From Breoghania sp963678585 (GTDB lineage Bacteria > Pseudomonadota > Alphaproteobacteria > Rhizobiales > Stappiaceae): a DNA stretch of 64,000 nt. Made by a program: the position numbers and the translations under genes. The stretch lies in NCBI GenBank assembly GCA_963678585.2, contig CAXXGA010000003.1:1-64000 (forward strand), given 5' to 3'. The notes under the pieces were generated by a model. The model made no database searches. It was not told where the DNA came from and worked only from the letters and a program-made list of their open reading frames with translations. Below are positions 57,343 to 64,000 of the stretch, one piece after another; the stretch's first letter is position 1, and every line of letters begins with the position of its first letter.

Positions 57343-58701
57343 ATGTTCACCTGGGAGGAATTCGTCAAGGCGGTCGAGGGCACGGTCCCTCAGCTGGTGC
57401 TGTCGCTGCGCGCGCTGATCCAGCCTTCCGGCATCCTGCAGCTCCTCATCCTGATTCTCGCCTTCGCCGTTGCCCATTACGGCGCGCAGAAGGTGGGGCC
57501 ACATCTGGAGAACTGGGTGCGGGCGCAGGAAACCTCCATCCGCCGCATGCGCTTTCTGGCGCTGGTGCTCAGACGTCTCAGGGTCATTCTCTTCGTTGCT
57601 ATCACATGGGCCGTCGTTCTCGTCATGCGCGAGGTGACATGGCCGAGCCGCAGCTACCTGCTGCTGGTGGTGGGCAATCTCGCCGCCGTCTGGCTGGTCA
57701 TTTCCATCTCGTCGCGCATCATCCGAAACCGGTTCGCCGCGCGTATCGTGGCGCTGGGCGGCTGGATCTTCGTCGCCCTCACCCTGCTCGATCTGACGCC
57801 GCAGGCCATCGTCCTGATGGAGGCCATGGCGGTTCAGGTCGGCTCGCTGCGCATCTCCGCCCTGCTGGTCGTGAAGGCGGTGGTGACCCTGACCGTCCTT
57901 CTGTGGATGGCGGGCTGGCTCAGCCGGGCGGTGGAGCGGCGCATGGAGCGCGAAAGCGATCTCTCGCCCTCCATGAAGGTTCTGGCGGCGAAATTCACCC
58001 GGATCGCGCTGTTCATGTTCGCCGCGGTGCTGGGTCTTCAGACCATCGGCTTCGATCTCACCACCATCACGGTCTTTTCCGGCGCGGTCGGGCTCGGGCT
58101 CGGCTTCGGCCTGCAAAAGGTCGTCTCCAACCTCGTTTCCGGCGTGATCCTGCTGCTCGACAAATCGATCAAGCCGGGCGACGTGATTTCGCTGGGCGAG
58201 ACCTATGGCTCGATCACCTCTCTCGGCGCGCGCTACGTTTCGGTGGTGACGCGGGATGCACGGGAATATCTCATTCCCAACGAGGACCTGATCACCAATC
58301 AGGTGATCAACTGGACCTATTCCGACAACAAGGTCCGGCTCGACGTACCGTTCGGGGTGGCCTACGATTCAGAACCCGCGCAAGTTCGGGTGCTGGCCGC
58401 AAAGGCGGCGGCGACCGTTTCGCGGGTGGAGGAGGATCCCGCGCCGGTCTGTCATCTGACGGCCTTCGGCGAGTCCTCCGTCGACTTCCTGCTGCGCTTC
58501 TGGATCGACGATCCGGGCAAGGGGGTGGTGAATGTCAAGGGCGAGGTGCTTCTGGCTCTGTGGGAGGCGCTGCACGAAGCGGGCGTGGGCCTGCCCTATC
58601 GCCAGCACGACATTCATATCAAGGGGCCGGTGGAGATGATCTGCCGGCAGGCTCGGGACGAGCCGCAAGACGGAGACGGGCGTGAGCCAGGGGACGCGTG
58701 A
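57343..58701 (+). CDS. Mechanosensitive ion channel protein (MscS family)
   Basis: A 452-residue membrane protein. About five hydrophobic segments precede the MscS core, whose pore helix and lining region read VFSGAVGLGLGFGLQKVVSN and LVSGVILLLDKSIKPGDVIS, followed by the beta domain (YGSITSLGARYVSVVTRDAR and LIPNEDLITNQVINWTYSDN) and the C-terminal cage. It opens under membrane tension to release osmolytes. It overlaps the next gene, a K+ channel, by 20 nt, so the two are probably translated together. Confidence 0.93.
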   Translation: MFTWEEFVKAVEGTVPQLVLSLRALIQPSGILQLLILILAFAVAHYGAQKVGPHLENWVRAQETSIRRMRFLALVLRRLRVILFVAITWAVVLVMREVTWPSRSYLLLVVGNLAAVWLVISISSRIIRNRFAARIVALGGWIFVALTLLDLTPQAIVLMEAMAVQVGSLRISALLVVKAVVTLTVLLWMAGWLSRAVERRMERESDLSPSMKVLAAKFTRIALFMFAAVLGLQTIGFDLTTITVFSGAVGLGLGFGLQKVVSNLVSGVILLLDKSIKPGDVISLGETYGSITSLGARYVSVVTRDAREYLIPNEDLITNQVINWTYSDNKVRLDVPFGVAYDSEPAQVRVLAAKAAATVSRVEEDPAPVCHLTAFGESSVDFLLRFWIDDPGKGVVNVKGEVLLALWEALHEAGVGLPYRQHDIHIKGPVEMICRQARDEPQDGDGREPGDA

Positions 58702-59524
58702 AGACAAGACCGACCGTGAGGCGCATGGGGAATTTTCCGGCGGGCGGGGGCGTTTCGGCCCGACCCGCATGGCGCTGCGCCGCCTCTATTTCGGCGACAG
58801 CCGCAAGTCGCAGATCTTTCGGACCGGGATGGTCATCTTCGACATCGTGACGGTGTTCTATTTCATCGTCTCGTCGATGATCACGGAACAGCCCTCCCTG
58901 CATCTGGCGGATCTCCTGATCGCCGTCGTGCTGATCGCCGACTACGCGACCCGGCTGTGGATCGTGGTGCGGCCGATGAAGACCGCGCTGGAACTGACCA
59001 CCATCGCCGACCTCATCGTGATCATCTCGCTGCTCGCCGCGAACTTCATCGAAAATCTCGGTTTCCTGCGCGTTCTCAGGATGTTGAGGCTTCTGCGCTC
59101 CTACCACGTGCTGCGCGATCTCAGGCGCAACTGGATCTGGTTCAAGCGCAATGAGGAGGTAATCCAGTCGGCGGTCAATCTCTTCGTGTTCATCTTCATC
59201 GTGACCGCAATCGTCTTTGTGGCGGAGGCCCATCAGAACGACCAGATCAACACCTATGTCGATGCGCTCTATTTCACGGTGACGACGCTGACCACCACCG
59301 GGTTCGGCGACATCACAATTCAGGACACCTTCGGGCGGCTCCTGACGGTGGCGATCATGGTGATCGGGGTGACCCTGTTCCTGCGGCTCGTCCAGACGAT
59401 CTTCCGACCGACCAAATATCCCTTCACCTGCCCCGATTGCGGGCTCAACCGGCACGACCCGGACGCCATCCACTGCAAGCATTGCGGACGGGTTCTGAAG
59501 ATCCCGACGGAAGGGGAATCCTGA
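58682..59524 (+). CDS. Potassium channel with voltage-sensor-like S4 and zinc-ribbon tail
   Basis: A 280-residue six-helix ion channel. Helix S4 has arginines every third residue (RVLRMLRLLRSYHVLRDLRR), the selectivity filter is TLTTTGFGDIT (GFG, not GYG), and S6 follows. The cytoplasmic tail ends in a zinc ribbon with two CxxC pairs, FTCPDCGLNRHD and HCKHCGRVLK. The start is GTG at 58682 with GGAG upstream; an ATG at 58769 is the alternative. It overlaps mscS by 20 nt. Voltage or ligand control is inferred from S4; K+ selectivity of GFG filters is usual but should be tested. Confidence 0.88.
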   Translation: MSQGTREDKTDREAHGEFSGGRGRFGPTRMALRRLYFGDSRKSQIFRTGMVIFDIVTVFYFIVSSMITEQPSLHLADLLIAVVLIADYATRLWIVVRPMKTALELTTIADLIVIISLLAANFIENLGFLRVLRMLRLLRSYHVLRDLRRNWIWFKRNEEVIQSAVNLFVFIFIVTAIVFVAEAHQNDQINTYVDALYFTVTTLTTTGFGDITIQDTFGRLLTVAIMVIGVTLFLRLVQTIFRPTKYPFTCPDCGLNRHDPDAIHCKHCGRVLKIPTEGES

Positions 59525-59552
59525 GCCCTAAGGCGTTTCAAGCGCCCGTTTC

Positions 59553-59584
59553 GAATGCGTTCGAAACATCGTTCGAACGCATTC
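59553..59584. terminator. Perfect 13-bp stem between convergent genes
   Basis: GAATGCGTTCGAA and TTCGAACGCATTC flank ACATCG with no mismatch. It sits between convergent stops (59524 and 59592), where a bidirectional terminator is expected, but no T run follows on either strand. It could instead be a protein-binding or intergenic repeat palindrome. Confidence 0.6.
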
Positions 59585-59591
59585 AATCCGA

Positions 59592-60845
59592 TCATTGATT
59601 CACAACGACTTTCTTTTGAAGGTAACAATCGATCCCTGCGGCCGCCGCAACACCCGTCGCGAAACACGCCTGCAGAAGATATCCCCCCGTCGGGGCTTCC
59701 CAGTCGAGCATCTCGCCCGCACAGAATATCCCCGGCCTGTCGGCGAGCATCATGTTCGCGTCGAGCCCGGCAAGTTCGACCCCTCCGGCACTCGATATGG
59801 CGCGCTCCAGACCGGCGGTCGCGGTGAGGAGGAGCGGGCAGGACTTTATGAGGCGGGCAAGCCCGGCGGGCTCGGTGGGAAGCGGGATGCCTTTCTGGGC
59901 GCAGGCATCGCGCAGCACCGCGATGGCGAGCGGCGAGAGCCCCGCCGCCTTGCGCAGGAAGTTGGAGGCCGACTGGTGGCCGCGCGGGCGGGCAAGGCGT
60001 CCCTCAAGACGCTCAAGCGGCGTGTCGGGCCTCAGATCCACCAGAAGCTCGGCCTGACCGTTCGCCTCGATTGTTTCTCGCAGAACGGCGGAAAGAGCAT
60101 AGACCGGGCCGCCCTCGATGCCGGAGGCGGTGATCATGACGTCGCCGCGGACGGTGCGGGCGCCGAAAGCGAGAGTGACGGTCTTCAGCGGGGTTCCGGC
60201 AAACCGGTCGACGAGCACCGGCGACCAGTTCGTGAGAAAACCGCAATTGGCGGGCCGGATCGGGGTAACCGCGACACCGGCCCCCTCCATCAGCCCCGGC
60301 CATGCGGGATCGGCACCGAGCTTCGGCCAGCTCAGGCCGCCCAGCGCCAGAAGGGTGGCATCGGCAGGTTTCGTGACCTCGCCGTCGGGTGTTTCGAAGA
60401 CGAGCGCACCGTCGTCGGTCCAGCCCGTCCAACGATGGCGGGGGACAAGCGTCACGCCCAGCGCGTTCAGCCGGGAAAGCCATGCCCTGAGAAGCGGCGA
60501 GGCCTTCATGGCCTTGGGAAAGACGCGGTGGGAGGAGCCGACGAAGGTCTCCGCCCCGAGCCCGTCGGCCCATGCGCGAAGGGCTTCCGGCGGAAAGGCA
60601 CGGACCGTCGGTTCAAGAACGGGACGGCCTGCCCCATAGCGGGTGAGGAAGGTTTCCAGATCCTCCTCGTGGGTGATGTTCAGCCCGCCGCGACCGGCCA
60701 TGAGAAACCGGCGCGCGGGCGAGGCCATGCGGTCATAGACGGTGACGGAATGACCGGCTTCGGCCAGTTTCTCGGCTGCGATGAGCCCTGCGGGGCCTGC
60801 GCCCACGATGGCGATATCGGCGGAAACGGAAGGATCTTTGGACAT
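59592..60845 (-). CDS. NAD(P)/FAD-dependent oxidoreductase, HI0933/TIGR03862-type flavoprotein
   Basis: A 417-residue flavoprotein. The dinucleotide-binding motif is ADIAIVGAGPAGLIAAEKLA, RFLMAGRGGLNITHEE is the family signature, and the C-terminal FAD region reads PGIFCAGEMLDWEAPTGGYL with GLDANMMLADRPG before it. The function of the family is not well settled; some members reduce bile-acid or other enoate substrates. It is convergent with the K+ channel gene and is followed upstream by the Spx/ArsC-like gene with only 10 nt between, so those two are probably co-transcribed. Confidence 0.88.
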   Translation of the reverse strand: MSKDPSVSADIAIVGAGPAGLIAAEKLAEAGHSVTVYDRMASPARRFLMAGRGGLNITHEEDLETFLTRYGAGRPVLEPTVRAFPPEALRAWADGLGAETFVGSSHRVFPKAMKASPLLRAWLSRLNALGVTLVPRHRWTGWTDDGALVFETPDGEVTKPADATLLALGGLSWPKLGADPAWPGLMEGAGVAVTPIRPANCGFLTNWSPVLVDRFAGTPLKTVTLAFGARTVRGDVMITASGIEGGPVYALSAVLRETIEANGQAELLVDLRPDTPLERLEGRLARPRGHQSASNFLRKAAGLSPLAIAVLRDACAQKGIPLPTEPAGLARLIKSCPLLLTATAGLERAISSAGGVELAGLDANMMLADRPGIFCAGEMLDWEAPTGGYLLQACFATGVAAAAGIDCYLQKKVVVNQ

Positions 60846-60855
60846 GGGCGTGCGG

Positions 60856-61215
60856 CTATTTCAGCGCGCCGGATTCAAGCGCGATTTCCCAGGCGGTCGG
60901 ATCGAAGCCCAGCAGCCTGAGGCCGTCGGCTTCCACCACCGGGCGCTTGATGATGGAGGGTTCGGCCAGCATCAGGGCAATTGCCGCCCGCTCGTCGGTA
61001 ATCGCTTCCTTCACCTCGTCGGGCTGCTTGCGCCATGTGGTGCCGCGCCGGTTCAAAAGCTTCTCCCAACCGAATTCCGCCACCTGCGCGCGCAGCGCCG
61101 CCTCGTCGACGCCCTTCTTCTTGTAGTCGTGAAACTCGTAAACGACGCCCGCATCCTCAAGGAAGCGGCGGGCCTTCTTCACCGTGTCGCAGTTGGCGAT
61201 GCCGTAGAGCTTCAT
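60856..61215 (-). CDS. ArsC/Spx-family protein (YffB-like)
   Basis: A 119-residue thioredoxin-fold protein. The N-terminus MKLYGIANCDTVKKARRFLE has a single cysteine in NCDT (CxxC is absent, as in YffB), and LLNRRGTTWRKQ and PSIIKRPVVEADG are the usual later motifs. YffB-like proteins bind glutathione and may have weak thiol or arsenate-reductase activity; real function uncertain. The ATG at 61215 has AAGGAT upstream. The open frame reaches far upstream but without homology. Confidence 0.88.
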   Translation of the reverse strand: MKLYGIANCDTVKKARRFLEDAGVVYEFHDYKKKGVDEAALRAQVAEFGWEKLLNRRGTTWRKQPDEVKEAITDERAAIALMLAEPSIIKRPVVEADGLRLLGFDPTAWEIALESGALK

Positions 61216-61520
61216 GGGGCGGATCCTTTTCGAAATTCGGGCGTTGCGTTGCGGCCAGATAAAGACCAATCCGGGCGAAAGGTCCAGCCCGCGCGACGGC
61301 TCATCTGTCGCGCCGTTGCAAGGCGTGATTTGACAATCGGCTCGCGCCTGCCTATCTGGAGCGCCGGGTGGAAGGCCCCGGCCGCTCGCAACGGCGCATA
61401 TGCCGATGGTGAAGTCCTTCCGATTTCTCGTTCCGCTGCCACGAATGTCCGAATTGGCGGTGCGACGGCAATGCGAGCCCCGTCCCTTGAACCGCATGCT
61501 CGGACCAAACGAGGCTTGCG
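61216..61520. other. Intergenic region, no gene seen
   Basis: A 305-nt divergent gap between the ArsC/Spx-like gene and the glyoxalase-related gene. It should carry both promoters. No clear promoter, hairpin or repeat was recognised. Confidence 0.4.
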
Positions 61521-61976
61521 ATGAACGGAATTCTTCCAACACTTGACGAGGCCAAGCGTCAGGCAAAGCGCCTGCGTGGCGACATGGCCATCTCCGGCAC
61601 CGACCTTTCCCATGGGCGGGCGCTGGAAATCGTCGCCCATCAGCACGGATACCGCGACTGGAACACCTTCCACGCGGCCATCGGCAACGGGCCGCCGCGC
61701 GATGAGACACGCCGAACCACCGCGCCGGTGGAACTCGGCGAGATCGTGCAAGGCACTTATCTCGGCCAGCCCTTTCTGGGACAGGTTCTCTCCGTGCACA
61801 TGATGGGCACACCGGCGCGCTATGCGGTGGAGATCGATTTCGACGAGCCGGTCGATGTCGTGACCTTCGACAGTTTCTCGTCCTTCCGCAAAAGGGTGCG
61901 CACCACCCTCGATGCGAACGGCACGAGCGCGTCGAAGACCTCCGACGGCGAGCCGCATATGCGGCTCATCCGCTAA
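61521..61976 (+). CDS. Glyoxalase-related protein (PF20066-type)
   Basis: A 151-residue cytoplasmic protein. The N-terminal segment LPTLDEAKRQAKRLRGDMAI followed by LSHGRALEIVAHQHGYRDWN is the widespread domain annotated as glyoxalase-related, often found as a separate small protein in alphaproteobacteria. The C-terminal half (PFLGQVLSVHMMGTPARYAV and FDSFSSFRKRVRTTLD) looks like the second half of that family. No metal ligands of active glyoxalase I are evident. Function is unknown. Confidence 0.75.
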   Translation: MNGILPTLDEAKRQAKRLRGDMAISGTDLSHGRALEIVAHQHGYRDWNTFHAAIGNGPPRDETRRTTAPVELGEIVQGTYLGQPFLGQVLSVHMMGTPARYAVEIDFDEPVDVVTFDSFSSFRKRVRTTLDANGTSASKTSDGEPHMRLIR

Positions 61977-62026
61977 GGCCCCCCGCCGAAAGGCACGAAC
62001 CGCGGGCGTCCCGGGCGTCCGCGGCT

Positions 62027-63142
62027 TCACGCCTCGTCCGTTTCATTGCCTCCGGAACGCCCGGTGCTTTCGCGCTCCACCAGATGCGGGGCGATGATGG
62101 CGCGTTCCATCGCGGGCGGGGTCTCGTCGTCTCTGGAGGCGATCAGCGACAGGATCACCTGTGCCGCCCGGTCTCCAATCTCCGGGCCGCCGCTGTTGAC
62201 CGTGGTCAGCGACGGCGTCGAGGTGGCGGCGTCGAGCGCGTCGTCATAGCCGACGACGGCAATATCGCGCCCGGCCTCCAGACCGTGCCTGCGCAAGCCT
62301 TCCACCAGGCCGCGGGCGATCATGTCGTTGAAGCACATGACGGCGTCCGGGCGCGGTTTGCGCAGCGCGATGGCCTGAGCGATGGCAAAGCCTTCCCCGC
62401 GGGTCATAAGTTCGGGAACATAGAGTTGGCTGAGCGGATCGACGCCCGCTTCCGCGAGCGCTTCGCGCCAGCCTTCCACCCTGTCGCGTCCGGTGGAGGT
62501 CTGCTGCCTGCCGCCGAGAAAGGCGATCCGGCGATGCCCCATCGCGAGAAGATGGCGCACGGCCATGCGCACTCCCGACCGGTCGTCGCCGCGCACGACC
62601 GGGGCCTGCGCTCCCGCCACATCGCGGCAGATCAGCGTAACCGGAAGACCCGCCTCCACCAGACGATTGATCTCGTCGGCCTGCGTCCCCACCGAGGGAC
62701 ACAGGACCACCCCGTCGGCGCGATGCTGGAGCAGGGACTGTACGAAATTGCGCTGGCGGTCGATGTCGTCGCGATGATTGCAGATGAAGACGATCTGGTC
62801 GTTGGCGCCCAGCGCATCTTCAAGCGCGCGGAAAATCGCGGCGAAATAGGGATTGAGAATGTCATGGACGGCGACGCCTACCACGTTGGAACGGGCGGTG
62901 CGAAGGGCTGCGGCGGACCGGTTGTAGATGTAGCCCGCCTCGGCGGCCTCCGCCTTCACCCGTTCGCGCGTCGCCTGCGCAACGAGCGGCGAATCGCGCA
63001 GCGCAAGCGAAATGGTAGCGGTGGAGACCCCCAGTCTCTCCGCAAGGTTGGCCAGCGTCAGCCGCCGCTTGCGACGGCCGCCTTCCTGCCCCCTCGCCCG
63101 TTCGGCGCGGGCGCGCATACGGTTTTCAGGCATTGCTCCCAT
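62027..63142 (-). CDS. LacI-family transcriptional regulator
   Basis: A regulator of about 371 residues. The DNA-binding head reads TLANLAERLGVSTATISLAL, with the hinge near GYIYNRSAAALRTARSNVVG, and the periplasmic-binding-like sensor domain has VRHLLAMGHRRIAFLGGRQQ and DAVMCFNDMIARGLVEGLRR. It should repress a sugar or related catabolic or transport gene elsewhere, since no carbohydrate operon is adjacent. Start codons are uncertain: ATGs at 63142 and 63133 are both possible and neither has a good ribosome site; the open frame extends to 63229. Confidence 0.9.
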   Translation of the reverse strand: MGAMPENRMRARAERARGQEGGRRKRRLTLANLAERLGVSTATISLALRDSPLVAQATRERVKAEAAEAGYIYNRSAAALRTARSNVVGVAVHDILNPYFAAIFRALEDALGANDQIVFICNHRDDIDRQRNFVQSLLQHRADGVVLCPSVGTQADEINRLVEAGLPVTLICRDVAGAQAPVVRGDDRSGVRMAVRHLLAMGHRRIAFLGGRQQTSTGRDRVEGWREALAEAGVDPLSQLYVPELMTRGEGFAIAQAIALRKPRPDAVMCFNDMIARGLVEGLRRHGLEAGRDIAVVGYDDALDAATSTPSLTTVNSGGPEIGDRAAQVILSLIASRDDETPPAMERAIIAPHLVERESTGRSGGNETDEA

Positions 63143-63320
63143 ATCCCGGGCCGGATCCCCGCCGCCGGTCCGCCAGAATGAAGGTCGCGCCGACGCTTTG
63201 AGACGCGTCCCGCCACGACCACTTCCCATACCCTAGTGTCGCGCGAGTGCGGGCCGAAAGGAAGCAATTGCCGCAGGGACGCTCTGGCGCGGGGCCGCTC
63301 CGGGGCCCCTCAATCCGCGT

Positions 63321-64000
63321 TCAGGCCTCGGGAACGGGCGCAGAGGCGCGGTTGAGCTGACGTTCGCGATAGAGCAGGTAAAGACCGGAGCCGACGATGA
63401 CGGACGCGCCGAGAATCGTGGTGAAGCCGGGAATATCGGTGAAGACGATGTAGCCCAGCGCCACCATCCAGACGATCTGGCTGTAGAAGAAGGGCGCCAG
63501 CACCGGAGCGGGCACGATGGCGTGCGCCTTGGTGAGAAGCCAGTGGCCGAAGCCGCCGAAAAAGCCGGTGGAGCACAGCAACGCCCAGGTGCCGAGCGAT
63601 TGCGGCGTTTCCCAGACCGTGACCACGACCGGCGTCATGGCGAGCGCGGCGACGCCGCCGGAAATGAGCAGCATGCCGTCGACGGAATCGGTTTCCGTAA
63701 GGATGCGGGTGGTGAGCGCATAGACGGAATAGCAGATCATCGCCACCAGCGAGAGGCTGACCGCCCAGTGCAGCCCGCCGAGGCCGGGGCGCGTGACGAT
63801 CAGCACGCCGATGAAGCCGACGACGATGGCCGTCCAACGCCGCCGCCCGGCCCATTCGCCCAGAACCGGCCCGGCCAGTGCCGTGACCAGAAGGGGCCCG
63901 GCGAACATGATGGTGACGGTGTCGGAAAGCTGGAGATAGCGCAGCGCCATGAAGTTGAAGATCGTGGTGCACAGCAGGCCCAGCGAGCGCACGATCTGGA
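63321..64000 (-). CDS. EamA-type DMT transporter (5' end outside window)
   Basis: The C-terminal 220 or so residues of a ten-helix drug/metabolite transporter. Visible are hydrophobic helices with TVTIMFAGPLLVTALAGPVL, WTAIVVGFIGVLIVTRPG and PAPVLAPFFYSQIVWMVALG, typical of the second EamA repeat, and a short hydrophilic end. The start lies beyond position 64000. Substrate unknown. A GC-rich GGGGCC/GGCCCC stem (63291-63309) sits 12 nt beyond the stop and may end the transcript. Confidence 0.88.
   Translation of the reverse strand, partial: QIVRSLGLLCTTIFNFMALRYLQLSDTVTIMFAGPLLVTALAGPVLGEWAGRRRWTAIVVGFIGVLIVTRPGLGGLHWAVSLSLVAMICYSVYALTTRILTETDSVDGMLLISGGVAALAMTPVVVTVWETPQSLGTWALLCSTGFFGGFGHWLLTKAHAIVPAPVLAPFFYSQIVWMVALGYIVFTDIPGFTTILGASVIVGSGLYLLYRERQLNRASAPVPEA

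Noticed and set aside
56894..57418. Hydrophobic Val/Ala-rich protein across repeat copy 3
   Set aside because: The hydrophobic stretch comes entirely from GTGG-rich low-complexity DNA inside the repeat spacer, and the frame runs through both palindromic units.

Overview
The window is a high-GC chromosomal segment of an alphaproteobacterium. Gene order points to the Hyphomicrobiales (Rhizobiales-type): infB-ylxR-nusA-rimP, trmB-metK-Xre-lnt, corC-ybeY-phoH-miaB-plsC-rimI-tsaB, hslVU, pmtA-dnaJ-dnaK, ubiB-ubiE, and mutM-enoyl-CoA hydratase-rpsT-dnaA-dnaN-recF. A marine Stappiaceae-like member is possible, but that is inference from layout only. No tRNA, rRNA, CRISPR array, prophage or insertion sequence was recognised.

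Layout. 1-6.0 kb: translation and transcription core (IF-2, YlxR/YlxQ, NusA, RimP). 6.1-11.2 kb: TrmB, MetK, an Xre regulator and Lnt. 11.5-14.7 kb: a two-gene FIST sensor / GGDEF-EAL cassette on the opposite strand, sitting where corC and lnt are usually neighbours. 14.8-22.3 kb: CorC, YbeY, PhoH, MiaB, an acyltransferase, RimI, TsaB and a NifU-type protein. 22.6-26.1 kb: a Usp protein, a MobA-like aromatic monooxygenase and a divergent MarR regulator with a clear operator. 26.1-30.5 kb: HslU, a membrane protein, HslV, an FMN reductase and PmtA. 30.7-34.2 kb: DnaJ-DnaK with a heat-shock-type promoter. 34.3-37.6 kb: AlkB, UbiB, UbiE. 37.8-46.6 kb: MutM, enoyl-CoA hydratase, S20, a GANTC-rich non-coding region, a rhodanese, DnaA, DnaN, RecF. 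46.7-52.9 kb: a peptide-type ABC importer with a GNAT enzyme wedged between the permease genes. 53.3-56.8 kb: a CyaC-like membrane cyclase and a divergent FAD oxidase, both frameshifted. 57.3-59.5 kb: MscS and a K+ channel in one operon. 59.6-64 kb: a flavoprotein, a Spx/ArsC-like protein, a glyoxalase-related protein, a LacI regulator and a truncated EamA transporter.

Four single-base frame breaks are visible: two in infB (near 384 and 1965), one in the cyclase gene (near 54557) and one in the FAD oxidase gene (near 56065). Because infB is essential, sequencing or assembly error is the simplest explanation, and other indels may be present.

The items most worth following up are the FIST/c-di-GMP cassette (a candidate NosP-type nitric oxide circuit), the GANTC cluster ahead of dnaA, the paired palindromic repeats whose variable stems covary, and the GNAT gene coupled into the peptide importer operon.
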